Source of the DNA: Acinetobacter boissieri
GTDB lineage: Bacteria; Pseudomonadota; Gammaproteobacteria; Pseudomonadales; Moraxellaceae
NCBI RefSeq assembly: GCF_900096955.1
Contig: NZ_FMYL01000011.1
Coordinates: 21,423 to 85,422, forward strand
Length of the DNA stretch: 64,000 nt
Direction of reading: 5' to 3'
This document shows positions 29,011-38,659 of this stretch, piece after piece. Each line of letters starts with the position of its first letter. Within the stretch, counting starts at the first letter, position 1. The translations under genes were made by a program, and so were the position numbers. Under the pieces are notes generated by a model that saw only the letters and a program-made list of their open reading frames with translations, was not told where the DNA came from and did no database searches.

Positions 29011-29628
29011 TTAACGCTCTTTTTTTGACTCATCTGAGGCATTTCCTTTAAACAACGAAGGCCCTACATGACCTGGTGCGTTCACACCTTCTTTTTTTAG
29101 CATCACCCATACTGTTTTAAACATAATTTTGAAATCAATCAATATATTTTTGTGATCAACATACCACACATCGAGTTTAAAACGTGCGTCATAATCTAAT
29201 TCATTACGCCCACTAATTTGAGCCAACCCTGTCATCCCTGGACGTACCAATAAACGGCGGGCTTGTTCAGGTGAATATAGCGTTATAAACTCTTTCAGCA
29301 TGGGGCGTGGCCCCACAACACTCATATCCCCTTTAATTACATTTAACAGTTGTGGCATTTCATCTAGACTTGTTGAACGTAATTTTTGCCCAAAAGGCGT
29401 GATCCGTTCACCATCGGGGAGTGCTTGACCATTGCGATCATATGCATCTTTCATCGAGCGAAATTTCATCATTTTAAAGAGCTTGCCATTTTTTCCCGGA
29501 CGCTCTTGATAAAAAAACACGGGGGAGCCCATATTTTTTTTTACTTTCCACATCACATATAAAAATAAAGGGGACAACAACACCAATGCAATAGATGCAA
29601 TGACAATATCAATAAAGCGTTTACACAT
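29011..29628 (-). CDS. itrA: Initiating sugar-phosphate transferase (PglC/ItrA type)
   Basis: Transfers a sugar 1-phosphate from UDP-sugar to undecaprenyl phosphate, the first step of the glycan. From ATG 29628, chosen because GGGG lies 8 bp upstream, it has 205 residues, the short PglC-like form. It has an N-terminal membrane hairpin (FIDIVIASIALVLLSPLFLY), then the catalytic domain with FYQERPGKNGK, FKMMKFRSM, STSLDEMPQLLNVIKGDMSV with the Asp-Glu pair, and VGPRPML. By locus architecture it resembles Acinetobacter ItrA2, which uses N-acetylgalactosamine; exact sugar not provable here. Confidence 0.92.
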   Translation of the reverse strand: MCKRFIDIVIASIALVLLSPLFLYVMWKVKKNMGSPVFFYQERPGKNGKLFKMMKFRSMKDAYDRNGQALPDGERITPFGQKLRSTSLDEMPQLLNVIKGDMSVVGPRPMLKEFITLYSPEQARRLLVRPGMTGLAQISGRNELDYDARFKLDVWYVDHKNILIDFKIMFKTVWVMLKKEGVNAPGHVGPSLFKGNASDESKKER

Positions 29629-29754
29629 GGTGATGACCCCAACCATTCATTAAACACATTAAAGTGAATAAATGATGTCTTACTACAATAAAATGACGGA
29701 TTTTGATGGATATTTTACCCGATATTGAGATAAAGATTAATCATGTTACACAAA

Positions 29755-30897
29755 TTAAAATGTCCCTTGCATGAATGTGATCATTTGCTGATTTACCAAA
29801 TGGACATCGTAACGTGCTTTGACGATATCAAATGAAGCCTGTCCCATACGGGTCATATCTTGAGGCTGAGCAATCAGTTTAAACATGGCATTTGCTAACT
29901 CATCAGCCGAAGCAACATAAACTTGATAGCCATTTACACCATCCACAATGGTTTCTTTGCAACCCGGTGCATTGGTGGTAATGACCACTCTACCCATCGC
30001 CATGGCCTCTAAGACGGAGCGTGGCGTGCCTTCTCTATACGATGGCAAAACCATAATATTGCTTTGTGCCAATGCAGGCCTTACATCGTCAAGTTTTCCC
30101 CAATATTTAACCAGACCCTCATTGATCCAATCATCGAGTAAAGCCTGTGGAATGGCTTCTGGATTTTGATCAATCCAACCGACCAAATGAAACTCAGCCT
30201 CGGGGTGATTTTTTTTAACCTGCCGAATGGCATCAATATATTCGTAAATGCCTTTATCTCGCAGTAAGCGTGCAATCATGACAAAAATGGGACGGTTGTT
30301 TTTGTTTTGATCTTGAACCAAGGGGCAACGTTGAAAATGTTGCATATTTACCCCTGAACCACTCACTACCCCTGTAGCAACACCCTTGAGATACCCCAAT
30401 TGTGCAATCAATTTTAAGTCATCTGGGTTTTGAAAAATGACTCGTGTGGCTTTAGATATTGCAAAAGAAAAAATAGTATCAAAGATTTTTTTAATATATT
30501 TAAAGTAGCCTGTGTGGGTCTCTTGAAAGGCAAAACCTAAACCGCTAAGTAGTACATAACGCTCACCAATACCCGCCATATAAGCAGCCAATGTGCCATA
30601 CATGGCCGGTTTAATGGTGTAACTTAAAATTTTATTGGGCTGAATTTGCTTAAGCTGTTGATATAGACTAAATATGGCTTTACTGTCGTGCACAGGGTTC
30701 GTGCCTGTCTTTTTTAAAAAGTACCCATGCACATGAAAGCCAAGCCCTTGAAAATAGCCTTGCTCATTCGGGCACTCAGCCACATTGGGCGCTAAAATGT
30801 GAATCTCATTGCCTTGCTCGGCCAAAGCCAAAAGCAAATCTGCCCTTAAGTTTCGCACTGTGTATAAGTCATTAGAAATAATACAAAACTTTTTCAC
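29755..30897 (-). CDS. Glycosyltransferase family 4 (PglA-like)
   Basis: Probable cytosolic, membrane-associated transferase adding an early sugar to the lipid-linked glycan. The GTG start at 30897 overlaps the TGA of the epimerase gene in GTGA, so translation is coupled; longer in-frame starts lie inside that gene. It has 380 residues: an N-terminal GT-B domain ([20 protein letters not shown]) and a C-terminal GT4 domain with [19 protein letters not shown] and [19 protein letters not shown], where the [12 protein letters not shown] helix binds the nucleotide sugar. It sits next to itrA, with a 126-bp gap, so it may add the second sugar. Confidence 0.88.
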   Translation of the reverse strand: MKKFCIISNDLYTVRNLRADLLLALAEQGNEIHILAPNVAECPNEQGYFQGLGFHVHGYFLKKTGTNPVHDSKAIFSLYQQLKQIQPNKILSYTIKPAMYGTLAAYMAGIGERYVLLSGLGFAFQETHTGYFKYIKKIFDTIFSFAISKATRVIFQNPDDLKLIAQLGYLKGVATGVVSGSGVNMQHFQRCPLVQDQNKNNRPIFVMIARLLRDKGIYEYIDAIRQVKKNHPEAEFHLVGWIDQNPEAIPQALLDDWINEGLVKYWGKLDDVRPALAQSNIMVLPSYREGTPRSVLEAMAMGRVVITTNAPGCKETIVDGVNGYQVYVASADELANAMFKLIAQPQDMTRMGQASFDIVKARYDVHLVNQQMITFMQGTF

Positions 30898-31934
30898 GTC
30901 GATGAACCTTGCAAATGTGAAATATACCAAGGCATGGCACGCTCAATGCCTTGTGCCAAATCAAACTCAGCGACATAGCCCAAGCGTTGCTGTATTTTAC
31001 TAATATCTGCCTGTGAGTGTTTGACATCACCCGCACGAAAATCTCGATACACTACAGCATGTGCATGGTTTACACCGTGCTTCGCCAAAGTTTGTTTCAG
31101 TAGTTCAACCAATTCATTTAAAGTGGTACGCCCACCTACCGCCACATTATAAATCTGATTCAGGGCATTGGGGTCTGTGCTACAGGCAGCCAAAATATTG
31201 GCCTGCACGGCGTTATCTACAAAATTAAAGTCTCGGCTGGTTTCACCATCACCATTAATAAATAACGTGTGCTGTGCAATCATAGCAGCAGTCCATTTTG
31301 GAATGACTGCTGCATATGCTCCTTCGGGGGTTTGTCTTGGACCGAATACATTAAAGTAGCGTAACCCCACCGAGTTAAAATCATAACTGCGTTTAAACAC
31401 ACTGGCATACAGCTCATTCACATACTTGGTCACGGCATAAGGCGACAACGGATTACCAATCACATCTTCTTGCTTAGGTAATGCGGCATGGTCGCCATAG
31501 GTTGAGCTACTGGCCGCATAGACAAAGTTTTTCACCTGCGCATTTTTAGCCGCCACCAACATATTTAAAAAACCATCTATATTGGTCGCATTGGTCGCGA
31601 TCGGATTTTCAATTGAGCGAGGTACTGAACCCAAGGCGGCTTGGTGCAATACATAATCTACCCCTGTACAAGCTTCTTCACAGTCAGCCAAACAGCAAAT
31701 ATCACCCTGAATGAATGAAAATCGTTGCCACTGCGTTGGTGTAACCGCCTGCCGTACTTGGTCTAAGTTATGCTGAAAGCCTGTAGCAAAGTTATCTAAG
31801 CCCACCACAATTTGGTCAAGTTTAAGTAGTTTTTCTAATAGATTTGAGCCAATAAACCCTGCTACACCTGTAATCAGCCATGTTTTCGCCTGTTGCTGTA
31901 GTTGCTCGCACTGTGCTTGATACGCGGTTGTCAT
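30894..31934 (-). CDS. NAD-dependent UDP-sugar epimerase (WbpP/TviC type, K-locus gne2-like)
   Basis: Extended SDR of 346 residues that likely interconverts UDP-GlcNAc/UDP-GalNAc or their uronic acids at C4. An N-terminal extension of about 17 residues precedes [19 protein letters not shown] (GxxGxxG). The region [18 protein letters not shown] is characteristic of WbpP and TviC, and the active residues are in [10 protein letters not shown] and [11 protein letters not shown]. With the dehydrogenase at 36356-37633 it could supply UDP-GalNAc uronate. It overlaps the next gene by 4 bp and follows the previous one by 3 bp. Confidence 0.88.
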   Translation of the reverse strand: MTTAYQAQCEQLQQQAKTWLITGVAGFIGSNLLEKLLKLDQIVVGLDNFATGFQHNLDQVRQAVTPTQWQRFSFIQGDICCLADCEEACTGVDYVLHQAALGSVPRSIENPIATNATNIDGFLNMLVAAKNAQVKNFVYAASSSTYGDHAALPKQEDVIGNPLSPYAVTKYVNELYASVFKRSYDFNSVGLRYFNVFGPRQTPEGAYAAVIPKWTAAMIAQHTLFINGDGETSRDFNFVDNAVQANILAACSTDPNALNQIYNVAVGGRTTLNELVELLKQTLAKHGVNHAHAVVYRDFRAGDVKHSQADISKIQQRLGYVAEFDLAQGIERAMPWYISHLQGSST

Positions 31935-31937
31935 TGT

Positions 31938-33026
31938 TTATCCTTCATTCTTTTGATAAATAGCCAGCCAATCATCACACATACGTGCAAGGCTGTAATT
32001 CGTTTCAATCTGCTGACGGTGCTGTTGCCCAAGCCTCTGCTTTTCATGCCCACTTAACGCACTGGCTTCAAGCAACTTGTCGGCTAAGGCTTGGCTATTT
32101 TTTGGTGGCACTAACCAATGTGGCGATGCTAAAACTTCTTTGACCCCACCGCAATCTGTTGCCACCACCACGCGTTCACAACTCATGGCTTCAGCCACCA
32201 CTAAACCAAAGCCTTCCCATGCTGAAGACAATACGAAAACATCAGCCATAGGCAACCAGTGTTCCACGTGGAACTGCCTACCCAGTAAGATCACCTGTTC
32301 ACTCAGTTGTTGTTGCATGATTAAGTCGCTGATCTGCTCACGCAATTCACCATCACCAATAATAAAGAGCTTTTTATGTTTTAGCGCTGTACATTTGGCA
32401 AAAGCATGAATCAGGTTGGCGTAGTCTTTCGCCACATTAAAACGCCCAATTGCCATAAAAACGACATCTTGTTCAGATACGCCATACTGCTGTCTATACT
32501 GTGTGCGGTATGCATGATTATACCGAAACTTACCCGTGTCTATACCATTGGTTACTGTCTCACTACGCTGTGCAGAAAAAGCACTTTGCGCAATAAAATG
32601 TTGCGTCGCCTCATGGCTGACATTGCTATTTAAATCGGCCAACGTATTGGTATAACGGTACAACATACACCGTGCTGTTCCACCAATGGCTTTACTATGG
32701 GCGGTACAAATCAAGCGAGGTATTGCACTCACTTTTCTCATCATACGGGAAAAAATAATGGCATGAAATAAATGTGCATGTACCACATCTGGTTGAAAAT
32801 CTTTAAGAATGTGTTTAAAACGGCGTACCACTTTTGGCAATGCCAACATAGAATCTAAACCCAATGCACACAATTCTATATGTTTAGGAACCTGTGCCGT
32901 GACTTGACCTTTTAAGTAGGCAATTTTCACATCATGTCCACGCTGAATCAGTTGCGTGGCTAAGCTCAGCACCACATGTTCCGCACCACCTAAGCCAAGC
33001 CCTGTAATCAGCAGTAGTATTTTCAT
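31938..33026 (-). CDS. Glycosyltransferase family 4
   Basis: Probable glycan-chain transferase. From ATG 33026, 1 bp after the stop of the preceding gene, it has 362 residues; longer in-frame starts would lie within that gene. The N-terminus MKILLLITGLGLGGAEHVVL is the typical GT4 glycine-rich acceptor loop. The C-terminal domain has FMAIGRFNVAKDYANLIHAF and LSSAWEGFGLVVAEAMSCE with the E-G-F-G-x3-E element. Donor and acceptor are unknown. Confidence 0.88.
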   Translation of the reverse strand: MKILLLITGLGLGGAEHVVLSLATQLIQRGHDVKIAYLKGQVTAQVPKHIELCALGLDSMLALPKVVRRFKHILKDFQPDVVHAHLFHAIIFSRMMRKVSAIPRLICTAHSKAIGGTARCMLYRYTNTLADLNSNVSHEATQHFIAQSAFSAQRSETVTNGIDTGKFRYNHAYRTQYRQQYGVSEQDVVFMAIGRFNVAKDYANLIHAFAKCTALKHKKLFIIGDGELREQISDLIMQQQLSEQVILLGRQFHVEHWLPMADVFVLSSAWEGFGLVVAEAMSCERVVVATDCGGVKEVLASPHWLVPPKNSQALADKLLEASALSGHEKQRLGQQHRQQIETNYSLARMCDDWLAIYQKNEG

Positions 33027-33027
33027 G

Positions 33028-34116
33028 CTAATTTTTCCGAGCAAATAAACGTTGCCACTGTGTAACGATCTGACCAATTTCATACACAGATACGTCTTTT
33101 AAGTTCGCATCTGCACACGTTTGATAATGTTTGCTGTTTTGCATCAATTGCATGAGACCCTCCGCCAAAGCAATATGATTTTCAGGCTCTACTACACTAT
33201 TGTGCGTCGTTTTTAAAATTTCTTTCGGCCCTACAGGACAATCAAAGGCCACAATGGGGATACCAAAAGCCATGGCTTCAAGCAAAACCATACCAAACCC
33301 CTCTGAGCGAGAGCTTAATGCATAGATAGAGGTCTGTTGGTAATACGGCGTCAGGTCTGCTGTGGCAGGATGCAACTCAACTGAACCAGATAAATCCAAC
33401 TGTTCTCGCTGTACAGATAGGTTCGCTTCTTCTACGCCAGAACCCACAATCTGTAACCGCCAATCTGGATATTTTTTTTGTACTAGACGCCAAGCTTCAA
33501 GCAATAAATCAAAGCCTTTTTCATGCCGTAAACGCCCTACACTCAGTACTGTTTTATGTTGCTGAGTTGCAGTGATGGTCTGTACTGCAAATGGCAGTGG
33601 ATTATAAATACAACACAGATATGCCTTATACTTTGGCAAGTGCTGTTGCCACTGGGCTAAGTCATGTTGGGTAAGTGTGACCACGGCATCACAGTAACGT
33701 GAGGCCAATACACGCCCCCAACGGCGAAACTTTTGATTGAGATCAATATGAAAACTAAAATGCTCCCAGCAAATATGTTTGACCTTTAAACCGAATAACG
33801 CAGGCACCGTAAAGACACAAGAAATACTATCGACGACCACCAAAGTATCAATCTGATGTGTTTTTACATAATGGCGAATATTCCACATGCTCGCGATTGC
33901 ATGCTTTTTCATCGACACTTTTTGGGTAAATAAGGCATGGTTTTTTACCCGTGCAGACAAGTCGAAAAATGGTTGATCACCTGCATAAATATTTAAAATA
34001 TGTACCTCTGTATTGGCCTGCTGTGCCAGTGCATTGGCCAATAGCGTGGTCACACGCTCTGTACCCCCTGACAGATTCAAATTACCAATCAAAAAACAGA
34101 TCTTTTGTCTGGTCAT
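33028..34116 (-). CDS. Glycosyltransferase family 4
   Basis: A 362-residue GT-B transferase. N-terminal FLIGNLNLSGGTERVTTLLA; C-terminal LSVGRLRHEKGFDLLLEAW and LSSRSEGFGMVLLEAMAFGIPIV in overlapping halves (LSSRSEGFGMVLLEAMAFG), the GT4 E-x7-E nucleotide-sugar motif. The family includes galactosyl- and N-acetylgalactosaminyltransferases (PglJ/WaaG-like). Its ATG overlaps the TAA of the GT2 gene by one base (TAATG), so translation is coupled. Paralogous in fold to the neighbour at 31938-33026 but clearly diverged. Confidence 0.88.
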   Translation of the reverse strand: MTRQKICFLIGNLNLSGGTERVTTLLANALAQQANTEVHILNIYAGDQPFFDLSARVKNHALFTQKVSMKKHAIASMWNIRHYVKTHQIDTLVVVDSISCVFTVPALFGLKVKHICWEHFSFHIDLNQKFRRWGRVLASRYCDAVVTLTQHDLAQWQQHLPKYKAYLCCIYNPLPFAVQTITATQQHKTVLSVGRLRHEKGFDLLLEAWRLVQKKYPDWRLQIVGSGVEEANLSVQREQLDLSGSVELHPATADLTPYYQQTSIYALSSRSEGFGMVLLEAMAFGIPIVAFDCPVGPKEILKTTHNSVVEPENHIALAEGLMQLMQNSKHYQTCADANLKDVSVYEIGQIVTQWQRLFARKN

Positions 34117-35078
34117 TATTTTAAACCCAAAGCACGCAAAGTACGATCAAACATTAAAAAACCCACCCCAAAACGCAAAAACAAACGATTACCACGGTTC
34201 AGTATGAAAGTATGCTCTAGCTTGGCTTGAGAAATTTGTGGTTTCAGTGTTGACCAACGAGCATACGCACGGCGGTAGCCTTCGGCTGAAATACTGTCAT
34301 TAATGTACGACTGACTAATGGAAACCAATGTGGGTGCAAGCACAGGGTATTGTTTTAGATGTGCCAAATAATGCATTGCCCCCTGCCCTAAATCGTTAAT
34401 ATTTTTTTCAGACTTGGTGGCAGTAATGCCATGTAAGTTGATACGGTATTGCAACAAGATCTCAGAGCTAAAATACACCTGCTGTGCTTTAAAAAATAAA
34501 AATGGTGTGGTGTAAGCATCTTCATAGTTCCGCCCCACGGGAAATGAAATTCCATCAAACAAATCACGCTTATACACACGAAGCCAAGAAAACCATGCCG
34601 AGCGGTTAAATATACTCAAATATACATCATCAGTTAACGTATGTTGTCCTGTATAAGGCATTGCGGTTAAAAAAGGAGAAACTACCCCATTATCATTAAT
34701 ACGCTCCGCTTGAAACTGCACAATATCAAGGTTTGAATGATGGCTTAAAATTGCTAAGATCTCGTCAAAATAGTTGGCTTTGAGTAAATCATCTGAGTCT
34801 AGAAAAGCCACATACTGCCCCGTAGCGTGTGCAAGCCCTGTATTACGCGCCCCACTCAGCCCCATATTGTGCTGATCTATACACTGAAAGCGTTGCTGTA
34901 CTGCATGCTGTTGCTGTGCCAAATACGCACGTGCCAACTGCATCGACTGATCGGGTGTGCCATCATTCACAAGTAGCACTTCAACGCCGTGTAATGGTAA
35001 CTGCATACACACGCTATGTAGGCATGCCTCAATGTAGGCTTCAACCTTATAAATAGGAATAATTAAGCTCAGTTGCAT
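34116..35078 (-). CDS. Glycosyltransferase family 2
   Basis: GT-A transferase of 320 residues, expected at the inner face of the membrane. LSLIIPIYKVEAYIEACLHSV starts the nucleotide-binding fold (first 20: LSLIIPIYKVEAYIEACLHS), VLLVNDGTPDQSM follows, and the metal-binding DxD motif is in YVAFLDSDDLLKANYF (about 90-105). The C-terminal half is less conserved and ends with basic residues. It follows the wzx gene by 8 bp. Donor unknown. Confidence 0.9.
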   Translation of the reverse strand: MQLSLIIPIYKVEAYIEACLHSVCMQLPLHGVEVLLVNDGTPDQSMQLARAYLAQQQHAVQQRFQCIDQHNMGLSGARNTGLAHATGQYVAFLDSDDLLKANYFDEILAILSHHSNLDIVQFQAERINDNGVVSPFLTAMPYTGQHTLTDDVYLSIFNRSAWFSWLRVYKRDLFDGISFPVGRNYEDAYTTPFLFFKAQQVYFSSEILLQYRINLHGITATKSEKNINDLGQGAMHYLAHLKQYPVLAPTLVSISQSYINDSISAEGYRRAYARWSTLKPQISQAKLEHTFILNRGNRLFLRFGVGFLMFDRTLRALGLK

Positions 35079-35086
35079 GAAAGTGC

Positions 35087-36349
35087 CTACGAATGCAGAT
35101 AAGTCGAGGGTTTAAACATACGCACATGCGTATTGAAAATCATGCCACCTCGATAAAAATAATTAAAGACAGTGAGAGACATTAATTCAGTAATAAGAAT
35201 GGCAAAAATAGCCCCATTTAAACCATACAAATGAATAAAACTATAGGTCACGCACACATTAAACAACACCAATAGCATGGTTTTTTTATGCAAATAATCA
35301 TAGGCATTAAACTTCATCAAATACTTTTCAGCAACGGTAGAGAGCCCAGAAAATAAGGTCACCACCACAGCAGGCAATAAAATATGGTTCACTTCGGCAT
35401 AGGCTGGGCCGTATAGCCAATTAATAATGAAGTGTCCAAATAATGTAAAAAATAACAGTGCAGATAACGCCACACCTGCCACCAGACTATTTAAACGTGC
35501 TACTTTATTTTGGCTACGTTCAAATGATTTTTCCGCATAAATTTGCGTTAAGAATGATGAAATCAGAGCATTTAACACAAAGTAAAAACTTGCCCCCAAC
35601 GTCATGGCTACGGTGTAAATACCTAAATCATGTTGTGATGACAATCCTAAAAATAACTGCGATGTTTTAGTAAAAATCGCAATCGATAAACTATACAATA
35701 CCAACTTTTTACCTACACCCAGCATATAGTGGCGGTATTGCTTCGCATGCTGTTGCAATAAACCAGATTGCATCACTTTGTACTTTTCAAACAACACACG
35801 GCGCATCATAAATGGAATAAACGCCACCAATACAATGGGAATACTCAAATATGCTACAGGCAACTGCCATTCGGCAATCGCATAACGTACCGCAAGACTC
35901 ACAATAATGGCTGTGACATTGCACAAGGTGTTTAAATGCGATTGCAAAGTAGCATTAAAGTAAATGCTATATACATCGTGTAAGGCAAAATATACCGCTA
36001 CACAAGAGGCCAATGAAAAGATAAACGTTAGCTGATCTACAGAAAAATATAGGTAAGCTAAAACAACACTGGCAAATAGGGTATACAGCACATTACGGGT
36101 TTGTTTGGTGGCATAAATAATACGCTCACCTGTTTGCTGTCGCTTACTGGTCTTTTGAAAAATAATATTGTCCGAGCCAAACATAGCCAATGTTTGCACA
36201 ATAGCAAAAATAGACGTAGCAAAAGTCAACTTACCAAAATTTTCAGGGCCAATATAACGAGCTACAAATGAGGTCACAAAAATTAGCCCCACGATAGACA
36301 ATAGCTTTTCAGACATCATCCACAGAGAGTTACGGTAGACTTTTTTCAT
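35087..36349 (-). CDS. wzx: Wzx-type polysaccharide flippase
   Basis: Inner-membrane lipid-linked oligosaccharide flippase (MOP superfamily). It has 420 residues with about twelve helices. The start RNSLWMMSEKLLSIVGLIFV and ARYIGPENFGKLTFATSIFA match the polysaccharide_synt family. It would move the finished undecaprenyl-linked oligosaccharide to the periplasm. It is the only flippase in the locus, 6 bp after gna; no Wzy gene is adjacent. Confidence 0.92.
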   Translation of the reverse strand: MKKVYRNSLWMMSEKLLSIVGLIFVTSFVARYIGPENFGKLTFATSIFAIVQTLAMFGSDNIIFQKTSKRQQTGERIIYATKQTRNVLYTLFASVVLAYLYFSVDQLTFIFSLASCVAVYFALHDVYSIYFNATLQSHLNTLCNVTAIIVSLAVRYAIAEWQLPVAYLSIPIVLVAFIPFMMRRVLFEKYKVMQSGLLQQHAKQYRHYMLGVGKKLVLYSLSIAIFTKTSQLFLGLSSQHDLGIYTVAMTLGASFYFVLNALISSFLTQIYAEKSFERSQNKVARLNSLVAGVALSALLFFTLFGHFIINWLYGPAYAEVNHILLPAVVVTLFSGLSTVAEKYLMKFNAYDYLHKKTMLLVLFNVCVTYSFIHLYGLNGAIFAILITELMSLTVFNYFYRGGMIFNTHVRMFKPSTYLHS

Positions 36350-36355
36350 AAATGG

Positions 36356-37633
36356 CTACAAACGAATATCAACAACATGCTTTGGCAACACATATTTTAA
36401 GTCGTACAACACAAAGTTGGCTTTTGCCATCTGTGCAATCTGTGGTTGCGTCAGAGTTTTAAACTGATCATGCGCCACAGCCAAGACCACCGCATCATAA
36501 TACTGCTGTTTTGGTATATCAATTAAACTTAATTCGTATTCATGCATCACATCATTGGCATCAACCCATGGGTCATAAATATCGACTTCTATATGATATT
36601 CTTGTAATTCTTTGACAATATCAACTACTTTGGTATTTCTGACGTCCGGACAGTTTTCTTTAAAGCTCAAGCCCAACACCAATACTTTCGCTTCTTCAAC
36701 TTGTATGCGTTTTTTTATCATGGTTTTGACCAATTGCGTGACCACATAGCCTGCCATACCATCATTTAAGCGTCGCCCTGCTAAAATAATTTCAGGGTGA
36801 TAGCCAATCGCCTGTGCTTTATGGGTCAAGTAATACGGGTCAACCCCAATACAATGCCCACCTACAAGTCCCGGGCGAAATGGTAAGAAGTTCCATTTTG
36901 TCCCTGCAGCTTGTAACACTTCTTCGGTGTCTATACCCATTTTATTAAAGATCAGGGCCAGCTCATTAATTAAAGCTATATTGACATCTCGTTGCGTATT
37001 TTCAATCACTTTGGCCGCTTCCGCCACTTTAATACTGGTGGCTTTATACGTACCTGCAGTAATAATCAACTGATACACTGAGTCTACATAATCTGCAATC
37101 TCTGGAGTTGAGCCAGATGTCACTTTTAAAATATTAGTGACACGGTGCTGTTTATCGCCAGGGTTTATCCGTTCAGGGCTATAACCTGCAAAAAAGTCAT
37201 GGTTAAAACGTAAACCAGAGATTTTCTCTAAAATAGGTATACATACTTCTTCTGTTGCCCCAGGATACACGGTTGACTCATACACCACTACATCACCTTT
37301 TTTGAGTACTGTAGCAATGCTTTCAGAGGCTTTAATCAATGGCGTTAAATCAGGCTGTTTATACTCATCGATTGGTGTAGGCACAGTGACAATAAAAAAG
37401 TTACACAGGGTTAAATCTGTAATTTGCGTGGTATAGCGTAAGTATTTTGCATCTGCCAATTCGTCTTTTGAAGTTTCTAGCGTATGGTCATGGCCTTGGC
37501 GTAATGCGACAATTCTTTTTTCTTGAATATCGAATCCAACAGTTGCCACCTGTTTACCAAATTCAACAGCCAAAGGCAGGCCAACATAGCCTAAACCAAC
37601 TACAGCAATGTGAAGATGATGGTGTTGCAACAT
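36356..37633 (-). CDS. gna: UDP-HexNAc 6-dehydrogenase (WbpO/TviB, K-locus gna)
   Basis: Oxidises UDP-GlcNAc or UDP-GalNAc at C6 to the uronic acid with two NAD. It has 425 residues. Unlike the ugd-like gene of the same locus, all hallmarks are intact: [16 protein letters not shown] (GxGxxG), the catalytic lysine region [19 protein letters not shown], the active cysteine in [15 protein letters not shown] (about residue 264), and [16 protein letters not shown]. It is the first gene of the minus-strand run; its start faces fkpA across 281 bp, where the locus promoter must lie. Confidence 0.94.
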   Translation of the reverse strand: MLQHHHLHIAVVGLGYVGLPLAVEFGKQVATVGFDIQEKRIVALRQGHDHTLETSKDELADAKYLRYTTQITDLTLCNFFIVTVPTPIDEYKQPDLTPLIKASESIATVLKKGDVVVYESTVYPGATEEVCIPILEKISGLRFNHDFFAGYSPERINPGDKQHRVTNILKVTSGSTPEIADYVDSVYQLIITAGTYKATSIKVAEAAKVIENTQRDVNIALINELALIFNKMGIDTEEVLQAAGTKWNFLPFRPGLVGGHCIGVDPYYLTHKAQAIGYHPEIILAGRRLNDGMAGYVVTQLVKTMIKKRIQVEEAKVLVLGLSFKENCPDVRNTKVVDIVKELQEYHIEVDIYDPWVDANDVMHEYELSLIDIPKQQYYDAVVLAVAHDQFKTLTQPQIAQMAKANFVLYDLKYVLPKHVVDIRL

Positions 37634-37914
37634 ATGAGGTTGTCCTAAATATCAATCTTGTTTTTTTATGACCAAACATGTCATGGTCAAAGGCGCTAAT
37701 ATAGCAGAATTTGCAGTTCTTGTTTTTGAAATATGTAGCTAAAAAAGGCTCAAATATTGAAGATTTTTTACAGTTTTCAAACAGCTTTTTTCACTTATCT
37801 ACCTCGGTTTCACATAAAAAGCATATCGTTTCGATACAATACGTTATATGCTTGGTTTCATAAGTCAATTCACATCGAATGGTGTGATAAAAATGTAGAT
37901 GTTAGGATATCACT
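37634..37914. other. Divergent promoter region between gna and fkpA
   Basis: 281 bp without a gene. In Acinetobacter K loci the wza-wzb-wzc export genes normally occupy this position. I see no remnant of them, no JUMPstart/ops motif and no strong hairpin. A good fkpA ribosome site (TTAGGA) ends the region. Confidence 0.7.
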
Positions 37915-38604
37915 ATGAGTAAGATTTTACCTGTTTCTGTTGCAGTTCTTCTAACTGGCATGGCGCTGTTACCTGTCGCTTGTTCAAAACATGACGAAGC
38001 AGACAAAAAACCAAAAGTGGCAAAAACCACTGACCCAATTAAAGTTCTTAGCTATACACAAGGTTACCAGCTTGGTTCACAGCTCCCTGAAGAAATTGAT
38101 AGCAAACAATTGGCGAAAGGAATTGAAGATGGCAAATCACATAAACCTGCACGTTATAGTGAAGAAGACATCAAAAATGCCATTGCTGCCTATCAAAAAA
38201 CATTAGAAGAAAAAGCACAATCTCTCAATACAAAAAATGCGACATTTTTAGCTGATAATGCAAAAAAACCTGATATCAAAACCACTGCATCTGGCCTACA
38301 GTACCAAATCTTAAAAGAAGGTACAGGCAAAGCACCAACAGCAACCTCTACAGTGAAAGTCAACTATGAAGGTAAGTTGGTTGATGGTACTGTATTTGAC
38401 AGCTCATTTAAGCGTAAAGAGCCTGTAGATTTACCATTAACATCAACCATTCCAGGTTGGGTTGAAGGGTTACCACTGATTAAAGAAGGTGGTAGCATTA
38501 TGCTTTATGTGCCTGCAAAACTTGGCTACGGTGAACACAGCGTAGGTAGTATTCCTGCCAATAGTGTGTTGATTTTTAAAGTTGACCTCATCTCAGTCAA
38601 ATAA
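37915..38604 (+). CDS. fkpA: FKBP-type peptidyl-prolyl isomerase, FkpA (lipoprotein-like)
   Basis: Periplasmic prolyl isomerase/chaperone of 229 residues. The signal ends in LLPVACSKHD, a lipobox-like site with cysteine at about residue 23 (proline at -3 is unusual), so it may be lipid-anchored. An N-terminal dimerisation/chaperone domain (about 35-115, with KVLSYTQGYQLGSQLPEEID) precedes the FKBP domain (about 120-229: VKVNYEGKLVDGTVFDSSF, then GYGEHSVGSIPANSVLIFKV). It marks the standard flank of Acinetobacter K loci. A paralogue follows after a hairpin. Confidence 0.92.
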   Translation: MSKILPVSVAVLLTGMALLPVACSKHDEADKKPKVAKTTDPIKVLSYTQGYQLGSQLPEEIDSKQLAKGIEDGKSHKPARYSEEDIKNAIAAYQKTLEEKAQSLNTKNATFLADNAKKPDIKTTASGLQYQILKEGTGKAPTATSTVKVNYEGKLVDGTVFDSSFKRKEPVDLPLTSTIPGWVEGLPLIKEGGSIMLYVPAKLGYGEHSVGSIPANSVLIFKVDLISVK

Positions 38605-38611
38605 TCAGATG

Positions 38612-38640
38612 ATGGAGAGCTTTTTTGCTCTCCATTTTTA
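38612..38640 (+). terminator. Terminator or attenuator between the two FKBP genes
   Basis: ATGGAGAGC-TTTTTT-GCTCTCCAT followed by TTTTTA, 7 bp after the fkpA stop and 20 bp before the next ATG. It lies within the short intergenic space, so some read-through probably feeds the second gene. Confidence 0.85.
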
Positions 38641-38659
38641 ATTTAGGGGTCATTCAATC

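Noticed and set aside
30894..36349. Recent horizontal transfer of the glycosyltransferase block judged by base composition
   Set aside because: Lines counted by hand varied between about 37 and 50 percent GC and flanking genes gave similar values, so no composition step could be supported.
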